DNA of 64,000 nt from Fredinandcohnia aciditolerans (GTDB lineage Bacteria; Bacillota; Bacilli; Bacillales; Bacillaceae_L): positions 1 through 64,000 of the forward strand of contig QGHH01000018.1 in NCBI GenBank assembly GCA_003640645.1, in the 5' to 3' direction. Shown piece by piece: positions 43,058 through 52,085 of this stretch. The translations under genes were made by a program, and so were the position numbers. Below the pieces are notes generated by a model. It had not been told where the DNA came from. It searched no databases and saw nothing but the letters and a program-made list of their open reading frames with translations. Within the stretch, counting starts at the first letter, position 1. Each line of letters starts with the position of its first letter.

Positions 43058-44104
43058 CTAAAAATGGGCTCGAATCATATTATGCAACCTCGGTCTTAGC
43101 CGTAAAATGTGCGGTTGTCTCCCAAAATGCACACGGTTTGTCAAAAGAATAACAGTAAGGTTCACTTGTGGATCAAACCAGATACTTGTACCTGTGAATC
43201 CCGTATGTCCATAAGAAGCTTGCGAAAATAAATCACCACAGGATGACAACACAGGACTTTTTAAAATCCAGCCTAATCCCCTGTATTCCTGGTCGAAAGA
43301 GGTAAAATTTTTTCTTGATAAATGTAGAACAGCTTCTGATAGAATTTGCTTTCCCTTATATGCACCATTATTTTCAATCATCTCAGCATATTTTTGCAGG
43401 TCTTGAATGGTTGAAAACAAGCCTGCATGACCACTTATTCCTCCCATTGACTCTGTATTATCGTCGTGGACGATTCCTTTTTTATAGCCTTTCAGTTTTT
43501 CACTATATTCTGTAGAAGCAAACCTTTCTTTTTCAAAGGTTGGGTTAAATCCCGTTTCTATCATTCCAAGTGGGGCAAAGATTTCTTTCTCAACAAACCG
43601 TTCAAAAGGTTTCTCTGTTAGTACCTCGATAATTTTATATAGTGTGATTAATCCTAAATCACTATAGATTACTTTGCTTCCAGTCGGTACTTCGAGTGAC
43701 TCTCCATAGATCCGTTCAAGGATTTGGTCTGTCGTTAAGTCCTCTACATAATATTGCTTATGTGCAGGCAATCCGGATGTATGTGTTAACAAATGTCTTA
43801 CTGTAATATGCTCTTTACCCTTCTGTCCAAACTCAGGTAGGAAAAAGGAAACTGGATCATCTAATCGAACTTCCCCATCATCAATCAACTTTAATATGAC
43901 AGGTAAGGTTGCTACCACTTTAGTCAATGAAGCTAGGTCAAATACAGTATTTTGTTTCATCGGTGTTTTTTCTGGATATACTGCACTATGGCCTATTGCC
44001 TCCTCTATGATAACTTTTCCATTATGAGTAATACCTATTACCGCGCCAGGTATATGCTTTAAGTCAATCTCCCTCTGAAGAAATTCTAGTATCTTTTCCC
44101 TCAT
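43058..44104 (-). CDS. Serine hydrolase, class C beta-lactamase family
   Basis: A 348-residue enzyme of the beta-lactamase/penicillin-binding-like fold. The SxxK motif is SLTK in FDLASLTKVVATLP near residue 57, the YxN-equivalent is YSD in GSKVIYSDLGLITLY, and HTG is in YGHTGFTGTS, which completes the triad. No signal peptide is visible, so it is probably cytosolic, suggesting an esterase or amidase acting on an imported compound, perhaps a muropeptide fragment given the neighbourhood. ATG at 44104 follows AAAGGTAGG; a longer frame overlaps the upstream GNAT gene. It is second in a two-gene unit. Confidence 0.88.
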   Translation of the reverse strand: MREKILEFLQREIDLKHIPGAVIGITHNGKVIIEEAIGHSAVYPEKTPMKQNTVFDLASLTKVVATLPVILKLIDDGEVRLDDPVSFFLPEFGQKGKEHITVRHLLTHTSGLPAHKQYYVEDLTTDQILERIYGESLEVPTGSKVIYSDLGLITLYKIIEVLTEKPFERFVEKEIFAPLGMIETGFNPTFEKERFASTEYSEKLKGYKKGIVHDDNTESMGGISGHAGLFSTIQDLQKYAEMIENNGAYKGKQILSEAVLHLSRKNFTSFDQEYRGLGWILKSPVLSSCGDLFSQASYGHTGFTGTSIWFDPQVNLTVILLTNRVHFGRQPHILRLRPRLHNMIRAHF

Positions 44105-44120
44105 TATGTTACCTACCTTT

Positions 44121-45068
44121 CTATTTTTTGAAGTACGAGTGATAGCTTTTGCAAACTTCAAAACCTAATTTGTTATAGAATGTCACTAATCCGGTCCAAT
44201 CGATAAGCATCGAATGAATATGACGCTTATGCAAATAGGAGACTGCCGCTTCAACAATAAATAATCCATACCCATTTTTTCGCTCAGCCGAATCGATCCC
44301 GAGTGGGCCTATCCCCCCTAACTCTTGTTGATACAAAGGAGCCCAATAGACATTTTGTGCGATGACAGGTGACTTCGAATCATTTATCCTACAGAAGCCG
44401 ATTATCCGATCATTCTTTTTAAGGACAACAAACTCCCTACCTTGACCACCTTTTTGGAAATATTGAATCGCTTCATATTCCCATCTTCCAGGAAAACAAC
44501 GATGTAAAAATGATAGAAACTCCTCCTTTTCTACCAATTGAAGAAGTGAATGCGTCACTCCCTGTTTTAAAGGAACCTCTATTTCATGTTCTTCAAAATG
44601 ACAATCTAAATCATACTCCTTGGTACTATGTATATAACCGAACTTTTCAAACCACCTTGCAGTCTCACCATATTGAGACGGAATTCCCGGAAAGTAGTGC
44701 CACGTATCCTTTCCAAGCCATATATGATTCATTCCACTCTCTTGTAATTTTTGCTCTGCATGCTGAAGAAGTTTTTTTCCAATCCCCTGGTTGCGGAAAT
44801 TTCGATCCACAAGCAATACTTGGATCCATCCCGTTTCTTTACTAATTCCAATATCTATTTCATCCTGCCATCTTTTAGCTACAACAAATCCAACTACTTG
44901 ATTTTCTTCATTTACCGCAATAAGTGAACCCTCTGTAAACAGATTACAATCATCAAAGCTATTTTGTTTAAATAAATCAAGACTCATCGGAAAATCGCGA
45001 CCTATCTCCCGATTCCAAAGACCTACCAACTCTTCTAACCTATCAATATTCCAACTTCTGTATTCCAT
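44121..45068 (-). CDS. Tandem GNAT acetyltransferase-like protein 1
   Basis: A 315-residue protein with two GNAT folds. The N-terminal one carries VLLVDRNFRNQGIGKKLLQHAEQKL with the RNxGIG acetyl-CoA loop near residue 92; the C-terminal one carries GIGPLGIDSAERKNGYGLFIVEAAVSYL, a less canonical version. It resembles the GNAT protein at 50210-51157 in length and layout. It is upstream of the serine hydrolase gene, with 16 bases between. A target such as an amino sugar or peptide amine is plausible from context but not shown. AAAGGGAG precedes the ATG. Confidence 0.85.
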   Translation of the reverse strand: MEYRSWNIDRLEELVGLWNREIGRDFPMSLDLFKQNSFDDCNLFTEGSLIAVNEENQVVGFVVAKRWQDEIDIGISKETGWIQVLLVDRNFRNQGIGKKLLQHAEQKLQESGMNHIWLGKDTWHYFPGIPSQYGETARWFEKFGYIHSTKEYDLDCHFEEHEIEVPLKQGVTHSLLQLVEKEEFLSFLHRCFPGRWEYEAIQYFQKGGQGREFVVLKKNDRIIGFCRINDSKSPVIAQNVYWAPLYQQELGGIGPLGIDSAERKNGYGLFIVEAAVSYLHKRHIHSMLIDWTGLVTFYNKLGFEVCKSYHSYFKK

Positions 45069-45198
45069 ACATTCAGCTCCCTTTAGAAGGTTTTTAAAAG
45101 GCTATCACTACATATTAATTAAGCGCAGTTTCAAATCAACGAGGAATATATTGGTAAATAGTAATTTAAAATAATAATTTATACCTATATTAACAATA

Positions 45199-45227
45199 TT
45201 GAAATAAAAATTCAACGATGATAAACT
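45199..45227 (+). promoter_or_regulatory. Possible chitinase promoter
   Basis: TTGAAA (45199-45204), 17 bases, TAAACT (45222-45227), about 190 bases before the start. GATTTCTAGGAAATC (45280-45294) is a perfect dyad further down that could be an operator. The rest of 45069-45417 shows nothing else. Confidence 0.4.
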
Positions 45228-45417
45228 AGATTTACAATATCAGCCATTTTTTCCTAGGTTGATAGAATCAGTGGGAGGTGATTTCTAGGAAATCGATAAA
45301 ATGTATTACAACCTACACCATGCTCTTACCACCACGATATGTTCCAGCAAGTTTCCTCAAGGTTAAACATAAGTACATTTTCAAAAATTGGATGAATTTA
45401 TAAGGGGATGAAAAAGT

Positions 45418-48051
45418 TTGTCGAAATTTTTCCGAATACTTTGTTTACTAATTATCATTTTTGGAAGCGTTGTCACAAGTGCTTTTGCACAAGACGGAGA
45501 TTCCAACTCAGCCTCTTACATCGATGTTACCACAACTGAAGAAGGTGGAAATACCGTAAAAGGCAGTCCATTAGTTACAGCTGTTCCTGATCCATCGAAA
45601 CCTGTAGAAAAAGTACAATTCTTTGCAAAGGCTGTTAATGAGCCTGATTCTATCTACTATCCCTATGCCCCTTTAACAAAGGCGCCTTATTCGTGGAGCT
45701 GGGCTACTGGAGATCCGTGGGTTCCAGATGGAGAATATAGCCTACGAGTAGATATCACCTATACTTCAGGTGAAGTTGAGACAGTTGTAAGAAACGTTCT
45801 TGTTAAAAACTATGCAGAGCCAACGTCTCCTGCATCACCTAAGGATTTACAGGTAACATCTCGAACTGCATCAAGTGTTAACTTGACGTGGACTAAATCT
45901 ACTTCTACAAAGCTATTTAACTATGAGATTTACCAAGGTGGAGAAAAAATTGCAGAAACGAAAGAGACTTCAATTGGGATTGAAGGATTAACAGCTGATA
46001 CCTTATATTCATTTAGGGTGAAGGCAAAGGACATTTATAATAACCTTTCTATTGATGACAATACAATTACTGTTTTAACAAATGAAGCTGTTTCATCTCA
46101 ACCTTTTATCAGTGAAATCCAAGCCCCTGAGCCAAACGGAGTCTCCCCTAGAAGCGAGGGTTATTCCGGCTCGATTAACGTTTCAGTATCTGCGGAAGAC
46201 CCAAGTGTAGAAAATGTTGAAATTTTTGTTAAAACAACTGCTGCACCGGAAAGTGGCTATTGGAAGTTTCCTGGTACAAAAAAAGACGGTGATGTATACA
46301 GCGTTGGTTGGGATACAACATCTGCACCCGAGGGTACTGCCATTATAAAAGCAGTCGCTACAGATGCGCAAGGTCAAAAAACAACTGTTACAAGAATATT
46401 CTTAGTAGATAATATTGTAGAAGGATACATCCCACCAGAATGGGATCCTGCTGACGCACCACCACAAAATTACATGATTGCCTATTTAGCAGGCTGGGCT
46501 ACATTAAGTGGATTCGATATTATGCATGATTTAGATGCAAGTCGACTCACGCATATCAACTATGCATTCGGGCTTGTTGGAGAAGACCATAAAATCAAAA
46601 TGAGTGACCCTACAAATGATCCGATTAATTTTGCAGAGCTCCGCAAATTAAAGGAAAAGTATCCACATTTGAAAACAACAATTGCTGTTGGTGGTTGGGG
46701 TGGTTCTGGAGGCTTCTCAGAAGCTGCAGCCACCGATGAAGCAAGAACAATCTTTGCCAATAGTTTAGTAGACTTTATTATTGAACATGGCTTTGATGGT
46801 GTTGATTTAGATTGGGAATATCCAGTTAGTGGCGGAGGTCCTGGCACATACCCGAACCCTGCTGACAAAGAAAACTACCCTCTTCTTTTAGAAAAAATAC
46901 GCGAAAAGCTTGATGAACAAGGAGAAAAGGATGGTAATCATTATTCATTGTCCATTGCTGGAGCCGCTAATACAGGCTTTGTAAAGAATGCAACACTTGG
47001 GGTATCCCAACAATATTTAGACTATGTACAGATCATGACATATGATATCCATGGAACTTGGGAACCACTTGCGGATCATAACGCACCGCTTTATGATGAC
47101 AACGGTAAAACGTGGAGTGTGGATAAGGCAGTAACGGCCTACTTAGATGCGGGGGTACCTGCTGAAAAAATCGTAATGGGCGTTCCATTTTACGGATACC
47201 GTTACGATGTAACTTCAAGTGAAAACAATGGTCTTCGTCAACCATATGAGGGCAGTGGGTCAGCAACATACAGTCGAATTATGCGTGATGATTATTTAAA
47301 TAATGGGTATAAGCGTTTCTGGGATGAAGGAACACAAACACCATATTTATTTAACGCTGAAAAGTCGATTTTTATCACATATGATGATCCAGAGTCAATG
47401 CAAATCAAAGCTAACTACATCCGCGAGAGAGGCCTTGGAGGAGCAATGATTTGGGAGGTCAGTCAAGACCATGGTATTGATTTACTAGACTCTTTATATC
47501 AGGTTTTAAAGGATCCGATTCAGGTAAACTTAAATACGGTTAATATATCCGTTAAAGATGAAACAATCCAACAAAATCTTCAAGCAGAATTTAGCCTTGA
47601 AGGTATTCTAGCTAACAACCAAAAAGCCGACCTGACAAATGCAGGCATTGAATGGTTTAGCTCTAATTCCAATGTTGCATCGATTGCAAACGGCAAACTG
47701 AATGCAAATAACGCAGGTACCACAGAAATTTACGCAATTGTTACCTATAAAGGTAAAGAAGTTAAGTCGAATATCATTACTATCACAGTCGAGACAACAA
47801 CGGCTTCTTTAATTGAACAAATTACTAGCTTAGAAGAAGATGGGGTGATCAAGCATTCCCTATTAAAACAGTTAACAAACCGACTAAATCAGGCAGAACA
47901 TCATTATCAAAAAGGTAACAATGAACAAGCGATTAAACATATAGGCTTTTTTCTAACACACCTCAATAAGAGTGATGCCTCTGAAGAAGTAAAAGCGATG
48001 CTGGAAAGCAACGTGAAATCGATTGAGAAATCGTATTTAACTAAGATATAA
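45418..48051 (+). CDS. Secreted multidomain GH18 chitinase
   Basis: An 877-residue secreted enzyme that hydrolyses chitin or related GlcNAc polymers. Order: signal peptide (1-25, ending SAFA), an Ig-like domain (about 30-130), fibronectin type III (135-222), a second Ig-like domain (227-332), GH18 catalytic barrel (about 350-700) with DGVDLDWEYP (D460 to catalytic E467), a bacterial Ig-like group 2 domain (about 705-792) and a C-terminal helical FIMAH-type domain (about 795-865). It starts at TTG 45418, ten bases after AAGGGG. A cre-like sequence, TGGAAGCGTTGTCA, lies in codons 15-19. It stands alone on the plus strand next to the amino-sugar genes, a likely source of GlcNAc. Confidence 0.93.
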   Translation: MSKFFRILCLLIIIFGSVVTSAFAQDGDSNSASYIDVTTTEEGGNTVKGSPLVTAVPDPSKPVEKVQFFAKAVNEPDSIYYPYAPLTKAPYSWSWATGDPWVPDGEYSLRVDITYTSGEVETVVRNVLVKNYAEPTSPASPKDLQVTSRTASSVNLTWTKSTSTKLFNYEIYQGGEKIAETKETSIGIEGLTADTLYSFRVKAKDIYNNLSIDDNTITVLTNEAVSSQPFISEIQAPEPNGVSPRSEGYSGSINVSVSAEDPSVENVEIFVKTTAAPESGYWKFPGTKKDGDVYSVGWDTTSAPEGTAIIKAVATDAQGQKTTVTRIFLVDNIVEGYIPPEWDPADAPPQNYMIAYLAGWATLSGFDIMHDLDASRLTHINYAFGLVGEDHKIKMSDPTNDPINFAELRKLKEKYPHLKTTIAVGGWGGSGGFSEAAATDEARTIFANSLVDFIIEHGFDGVDLDWEYPVSGGGPGTYPNPADKENYPLLLEKIREKLDEQGEKDGNHYSLSIAGAANTGFVKNATLGVSQQYLDYVQIMTYDIHGTWEPLADHNAPLYDDNGKTWSVDKAVTAYLDAGVPAEKIVMGVPFYGYRYDVTSSENNGLRQPYEGSGSATYSRIMRDDYLNNGYKRFWDEGTQTPYLFNAEKSIFITYDDPESMQIKANYIRERGLGGAMIWEVSQDHGIDLLDSLYQVLKDPIQVNLNTVNISVKDETIQQNLQAEFSLEGILANNQKADLTNAGIEWFSSNSNVASIANGKLNANNAGTTEIYAIVTYKGKEVKSNIITITVETTTASLIEQITSLEEDGVIKHSLLKQLTNRLNQAEHHYQKGNNEQAIKHIGFFLTHLNKSDASEEVKAMLESNVKSIEKSYLTKI

Positions 48052-48066
48052 GTTGAATCAAAAAAA

Positions 48067-48100
48067 GAAGGTTTTCTTGGATATTAGAAAACCTTCTTTT
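48067..48100 (+). terminator. Chitinase terminator
   Basis: GAAGGTTTTC-loop-GAAAACCTTCTTTTC, with T-run. Confidence 0.9.
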
Positions 48101-48159
48101 CAATTTTGCAACTCGAAAAATAAAGTGCAATTACACTTGATTGCAACAGGAAGATTGCT

Positions 48160-49137
48160 TTACAATTTTTGCTTACTAAATCCCTCAATAAATCCCGCAT
48201 CCACTTTAATATTTTCCTCAAGCAGTCCCGCAATCACTGCCCCACCAACAGGCTCAATTTCCGGTCTAATTAGCTTAGTGTTGATTGAATATTTCTCAAA
48301 GACCTCTTCCATTGGTCCCTTAAATAAATCAAGGCGATTAAACAGTCCCCCTGCAAGTACGACCGGTATTTCATGTACTCTTTCGTTTTCGTTAAATTGC
48401 TTGTTTATTAAACAACTCACTGCTTCTCCAATATGAATGGCATTTTTTTGAATGATTGCTTGAGCAACTTTGTCACCATGATCTGTAGCAGTAAAGACAT
48501 GCCTACTTAAAGAAGCAATCAATTCTTTCGGATTTACTGCGTTATAAATAGAATGGATGATTTCTGGAAGAGTCTTTACCTGAAAATGACTACATATTAA
48601 TGTGGTTAACTCCGTTCTGCTCCCTAACCCGTCATGAGCACGAAAGGCTTCCTGTAATCCTTCGCTACCTACAGCAAAGCCACTTCCTCCCTCACCTAGT
48701 AAATAGCCCCAACCACCAACACGGTCAAGAATTCCCTCGCTATTTAACCCAAATGTTATTGAACCCGTACCGGCAATTTGGACAACACCTGGTCTTCCTA
48801 ACGTACCAGAATACAAGGCAGTGATCGCATCATTATTTACCGTTACCGGAATAGACTCTGGTAATAGGGATTCCAGCAGCAGTTTCATCTCTTTACGCGC
48901 TGAAGGATGGTCAACTCCTGACATCCCTGCATACGCTCTTTTCACCTCTTTAAAGGTATCCCTGCTCTCGACCTTCAATATATCTATTAACTTACCAAGC
49001 TCTTTTTTCAAATCTTCCTTTTTTACATTATTAGGGTTTGATGCTCCTACTGTTGCTTCTGCTATAATAGTTCCTGCTTCTGTGGCAATGACCCCTTTTG
49101 TTTTCGTTCCACCACCATCAATGCCTAAAATATACAT
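48160..49137 (-). CDS. BadF/BadG/BcrA-type N-acetylhexosamine kinase (MurK-like)
   Basis: A 325-residue sugar kinase of the ASKHA superfamily. LGIDGGGTKTKGVIA is the phosphate-1 motif, AYAGMSGVDHPS and VNNDAITALYSGTLGRPGVVQIAGTGSITFGLN the phosphate-2 and sugar region, and VVLAGGLFN the adenosine motif. Relatives phosphorylate GlcNAc or MurNAc at O6. The surrounding murQ, namZ and importer genes make MurNAc the likely substrate. It is the last gene of the leftward region, behind a terminator after the RpiR gene, so it may also have its own promoter or be reached by readthrough. Confidence 0.88.
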   Translation of the reverse strand: MYILGIDGGGTKTKGVIATEAGTIIAEATVGASNPNNVKKEDLKKELGKLIDILKVESRDTFKEVKRAYAGMSGVDHPSARKEMKLLLESLLPESIPVTVNNDAITALYSGTLGRPGVVQIAGTGSITFGLNSEGILDRVGGWGYLLGEGGSGFAVGSEGLQEAFRAHDGLGSRTELTTLICSHFQVKTLPEIIHSIYNAVNPKELIASLSRHVFTATDHGDKVAQAIIQKNAIHIGEAVSCLINKQFNENERVHEIPVVLAGGLFNRLDLFKGPMEEVFEKYSINTKLIRPEIEPVGGAVIAGLLEENIKVDAGFIEGFSKQKL

Positions 49138-49163
49138 GGTATGATTCCCCCGATATTTGTGAT

Positions 49164-49193
49164 AAAAAAGACTAACTCATTTTCGAGTTAGCC
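49164..49193 (-). terminator. Terminator after the rpiR-type gene
   Basis: Leftward GGCTAACTC-loop-GAGTTAGTC then TTTTTTATC. It lies between the regulator gene and the kinase gene. Confidence 0.85.
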
Positions 49194-49209
49194 CTAGATT
49201 TTAGTTGTT

Positions 49210-50070
49210 TTACTTATTCTTACCCATTAGAAACTCTACGGCTTCACGAGTCGCATTTAAATGCATCAATGTATCATCGTATTGTAACGAGGCTACACAC
49301 ATGAAAAGAATGTCAATGACTTGTAGTTGCGCAATACGTGAGGAAGTAGCACCGCTCCTAAAGGTCGTTTCTTTTGTTACAGAAGTATACAATTTAATAT
49401 CCGCAGCATCGGTAACAATTGAACTCCCGTATTTTGTTAAACTAATCGTCGTTGCCTTCTTCTCCTTCGCTAGCTGCAATACCCGCGCAACCTCTTTTGT
49501 TTCTCCCGAGAATGAAATTCCTACAACCACGTCACCAGCTTCTGCATTTGCAACTTGAGTAGCTGCCATGTGCATATCAGCAAATGCGTAAGCCGTTTTA
49601 TTGATTCGAAGGAATTTCTGCTGTGCATCCTGAGCGATAATACTTGATGCCCCTACACCAATAAAATGGATTTTCCTTGCATTTCTAACTACCTCAATCG
49701 CCTTTTCGAGCTCATCAACATTCAGTAACTCAGCCGTTTCTCTAATTGTTTGGATACTATTATTCGTCATCTTTTCAATTACAGAACCAATTGACTCATT
49801 CGGCTCAATATCGCTAAATCCCATTTCATTTGTTTTTTGAAGATCCCCTGCAATTCGTAGCTTTAAATCCTGAAATCCTTTTAAATTAAGAGATTTACAA
49901 AGCCTTATGACTGCTGCACCACTCGTTGAACTTCTTTTTCCAAGTTCATTTGCAGTTAATGAAATCGACTCCTGTGGATTCTCAATGATATAAGAGGCAA
50001 TTTTTTTCTCGGATGGCGGCAAGCTTGGTAGCATTTCTGTAAGAATAACAAGTCCTCCATTTGTAGACAT
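49210..50070 (-). CDS. MurR/RpiR family transcriptional regulator
   Basis: A 286-residue regulator. The N-terminal about 80 residues are an HTH_6 domain (LPPSEKKIASYIIENPQESISLTANELGKRSSTSGAAVIRLCKSL); residues about 120-260 form a SIS domain (ARKIHFIGVGASSIIAQDAQQKFLRI ... VVVGISFSGETKEV) that binds phosphosugars. In B. subtilis and E. coli MurR senses MurNAc-6-phosphate, the substrate of MurQ, so the same ligand is probable here. It is 139 bases downstream of a GNAT gene on the same strand. Its targets are likely the adjacent amino-sugar genes. Confidence 0.92.
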   Translation of the reverse strand: MSTNGGLVILTEMLPSLPPSEKKIASYIIENPQESISLTANELGKRSSTSGAAVIRLCKSLNLKGFQDLKLRIAGDLQKTNEMGFSDIEPNESIGSVIEKMTNNSIQTIRETAELLNVDELEKAIEVVRNARKIHFIGVGASSIIAQDAQQKFLRINKTAYAFADMHMAATQVANAEAGDVVVGISFSGETKEVARVLQLAKEKKATTISLTKYGSSIVTDAADIKLYTSVTKETTFRSGATSSRIAQLQVIDILFMCVASLQYDDTLMHLNATREAVEFLMGKNK

Positions 50071-50209
50071 ACATATATCAGCTCATTTCTATTTATCTAA
50101 ATACTATTGTTTACAGTTGTTACGTTCCATGTTGGATTGTTCCCATTTATAACAATAGACTAAAATAATCCCTAATTTCAACTTAAATGTAGGCACGTCT
50201 TCTATGAAA

Positions 50210-51157
50210 TTAAATATCCCTTTTCATAACATGGAATGTTCGAGTGATTGTGAAACCCGTTTTTTTGTAAAGGTGTCCAGCTGAGGTCTTTTCACCTGTC
50301 CAAAGGAACCAAGCTCCGTGTAAACTCTCTGCTTTCATATTCTGCAAGCAAAGATGCAATAGAATTTTCCCCAGCCCTTTTCCTTGCTGCTCCGGGTCAA
50401 CTCCAAATGGTCCGAACCGGTCTGGTACCTGTTCATAGCCTCCATAAATACAAAACCCTACAACTTTATCACCTTGTCTAGCAACAAGAATTCGCTCCAT
50501 AGGTAATCCCTGTAGGACGCCTTCACGAATGGCTCTTCCCCAATCCGGGTTAAATTTTACGTTTGCAAATTGGATAACTTCATGAAGGTCTTTATCCTCT
50601 GCTTTTGTAAAGGTGTATCCCTCTTCCTCTCTTTGTTTCACAAGTTCCTTTATCTCATCGGAAAGCTTAAAATCAACTAAATTACGATCCATCGCTATTG
50701 GAGAATAAAGCTTAGTAAAACCTTGTGCCTGTAAAAACTGATAGGCTTGCGGATAAGCAGCTTCATCAATCCCTGGCATGATATAATTTGGTGCATAAGA
50801 AGAGAAAAATACATGCTTTCTATTATTCTCTTTTAGAAAATGAACAGCCTCTTTCATTAATTGTGCACCAACACCTGTCCGATGGTAATCTTTATCGACG
50901 AAAAAGAAAGGTATCCATCCGTTGTCTGGTTCCAAATCTGTTCCGAACATTGGCAACAGCCTTCTTACTGCATACACACAGCCTATTAACTTATGATTCT
51001 CAAAAGCAAGTCTCATTCCTGCTGGATCAAAATTCGCATCTAATAAAACAAGATTACGAAAACGCCTGGAAGTGATCGGATCCTTCCATAAGGTTTGATT
51101 CCAAAGTTCTACAATTTGTTTTTCATCACCTGATTGATAGTGTCTATATTCCACCAT
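50210..51157 (-). CDS. Tandem GNAT acetyltransferase-like protein 2
   Basis: A 315-residue protein with two GNAT folds, alike in length and layout to the protein at 44121-45068. N-terminal: FFFVDKDYHRTGVGAQLMKEAVHFL with the acetyl-CoA loop. C-terminal: RFGPFGVDPEQQGKGLGKILLHLCLQNM, with a canonical QGKGLG loop, so here the C-terminal copy looks catalytic. It is one base from the murQ stop and lies between murQ and the rpiR gene, in the leftward operon. An acetyl acceptor among amino sugars or muropeptides is plausible but unproved. Confidence 0.86.
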   Translation of the reverse strand: MVEYRHYQSGDEKQIVELWNQTLWKDPITSRRFRNLVLLDANFDPAGMRLAFENHKLIGCVYAVRRLLPMFGTDLEPDNGWIPFFFVDKDYHRTGVGAQLMKEAVHFLKENNRKHVFFSSYAPNYIMPGIDEAAYPQAYQFLQAQGFTKLYSPIAMDRNLVDFKLSDEIKELVKQREEEGYTFTKAEDKDLHEVIQFANVKFNPDWGRAIREGVLQGLPMERILVARQGDKVVGFCIYGGYEQVPDRFGPFGVDPEQQGKGLGKILLHLCLQNMKAESLHGAWFLWTGEKTSAGHLYKKTGFTITRTFHVMKRDI

Positions 51158-51158
51158 A

Positions 51159-52073
51159 TTAATTCACTCCCTTACTAGCCAGTTCGATGGCCTTTCTTAC
51201 AAATCCATTAGCTAAATGAATGTATTTTTTTGCATCCTCAAAGGAGACAGCTGCTTTTATCATGACAATCGCTGGCTTAACCTCATAGTTTGTTTTTTCC
51301 AATATTTCTGTTGCCTTTTCATAAGAAACATCTGTAATGGTGGAAACAATATTTTTTGCACGTTCCTGAAGCTTGATATTGCTTACTTTTAAATCGACCA
51401 TTAGATTTTCATATACTTTTCCAACCTTTATCATCGTTGAGGTTGTGATCATATTTAAGATCAATTTATGGGCAGTCGCAGCCTTCATCCGGGTTGAACC
51501 AGTCAATACCTCAGGTCCCGTTTCAACTTCGATGGCAATGTCAGCATGCTGGCTAATCTTTGAGTTTTTATTACTAGACAAACTAACTGTCTTCGCACCA
51601 ATTTGCTGCGCATATTGAAGCGCTCCAATCACATATGGTGTTCTTCCGCTTGCAGCAATCCCGATAACAACATCAATTTCTGTGAGATTTCTTTCCTCCA
51701 AGTCCCTAGCACCTAAATGGATATTGTCTTCCGCGCCCTCCACTGCTTGAATAAAAGCATTATTTCCACCTGCGATAATTGCTTGCACAAGGTCAGTGGG
51801 AGTACTAAATGTTGGTGGGCATTCAACTGCATCCAAAATCCCAATTCTCCCACTTGTACCTGCGCCAATATAAAACAATCTGCCACCTTGACTTAAAGAT
51901 TGATAGACGATTTCTACAGTCTTTTCTATCTCGGGCAGAACATCTTCTACACGATAAGCAACTGTTTTATCCTCATTATTAATAGTCTTTAAGATTTCCA
52001 TAGTGGACATATTATCGATATTCGCAGAACTTTTATTTCTCAATTCGGTTGTTAAAGTTGAAATATTTGTCAT
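51159..52073 (-). CDS. murQ: N-acetylmuramic acid 6-phosphate etherase, copy 1
   Basis: A 304-residue SIS-domain lyase that removes D-lactate from MurNAc-6-phosphate, giving GlcNAc-6-phosphate. It has the MurQ signature FYIGAGTSGRIGILDAVECPPTF near residue 60, GAEDNIHLG with the catalytic Glu, GIAASGRTPYVIGAL, and TGSTRMKAATAHKLILNMITT. The C-terminal NYEVKPAIVMIKA is also typical. It is preceded by namZ with 12 bases between and followed at once by a GNAT gene. A second murQ lies at 58731-59669. Confidence 0.96.
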   Translation of the reverse strand: MTNISTLTTELRNKSSANIDNMSTMEILKTINNEDKTVAYRVEDVLPEIEKTVEIVYQSLSQGGRLFYIGAGTSGRIGILDAVECPPTFSTPTDLVQAIIAGGNNAFIQAVEGAEDNIHLGARDLEERNLTEIDVVIGIAASGRTPYVIGALQYAQQIGAKTVSLSSNKNSKISQHADIAIEVETGPEVLTGSTRMKAATAHKLILNMITTSTMIKVGKVYENLMVDLKVSNIKLQERAKNIVSTITDVSYEKATEILEKTNYEVKPAIVMIKAAVSFEDAKKYIHLANGFVRKAIELASKGVN

Positions 52074-52085
52074 ATTTTTACCATC

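Noticed and set aside
45300-45365. A 21-codon leader peptide before the chitinase gene
   Set aside because: The GGGAGGTG lies too far (over 15 bases) from the ATG and there is no attenuator after it.
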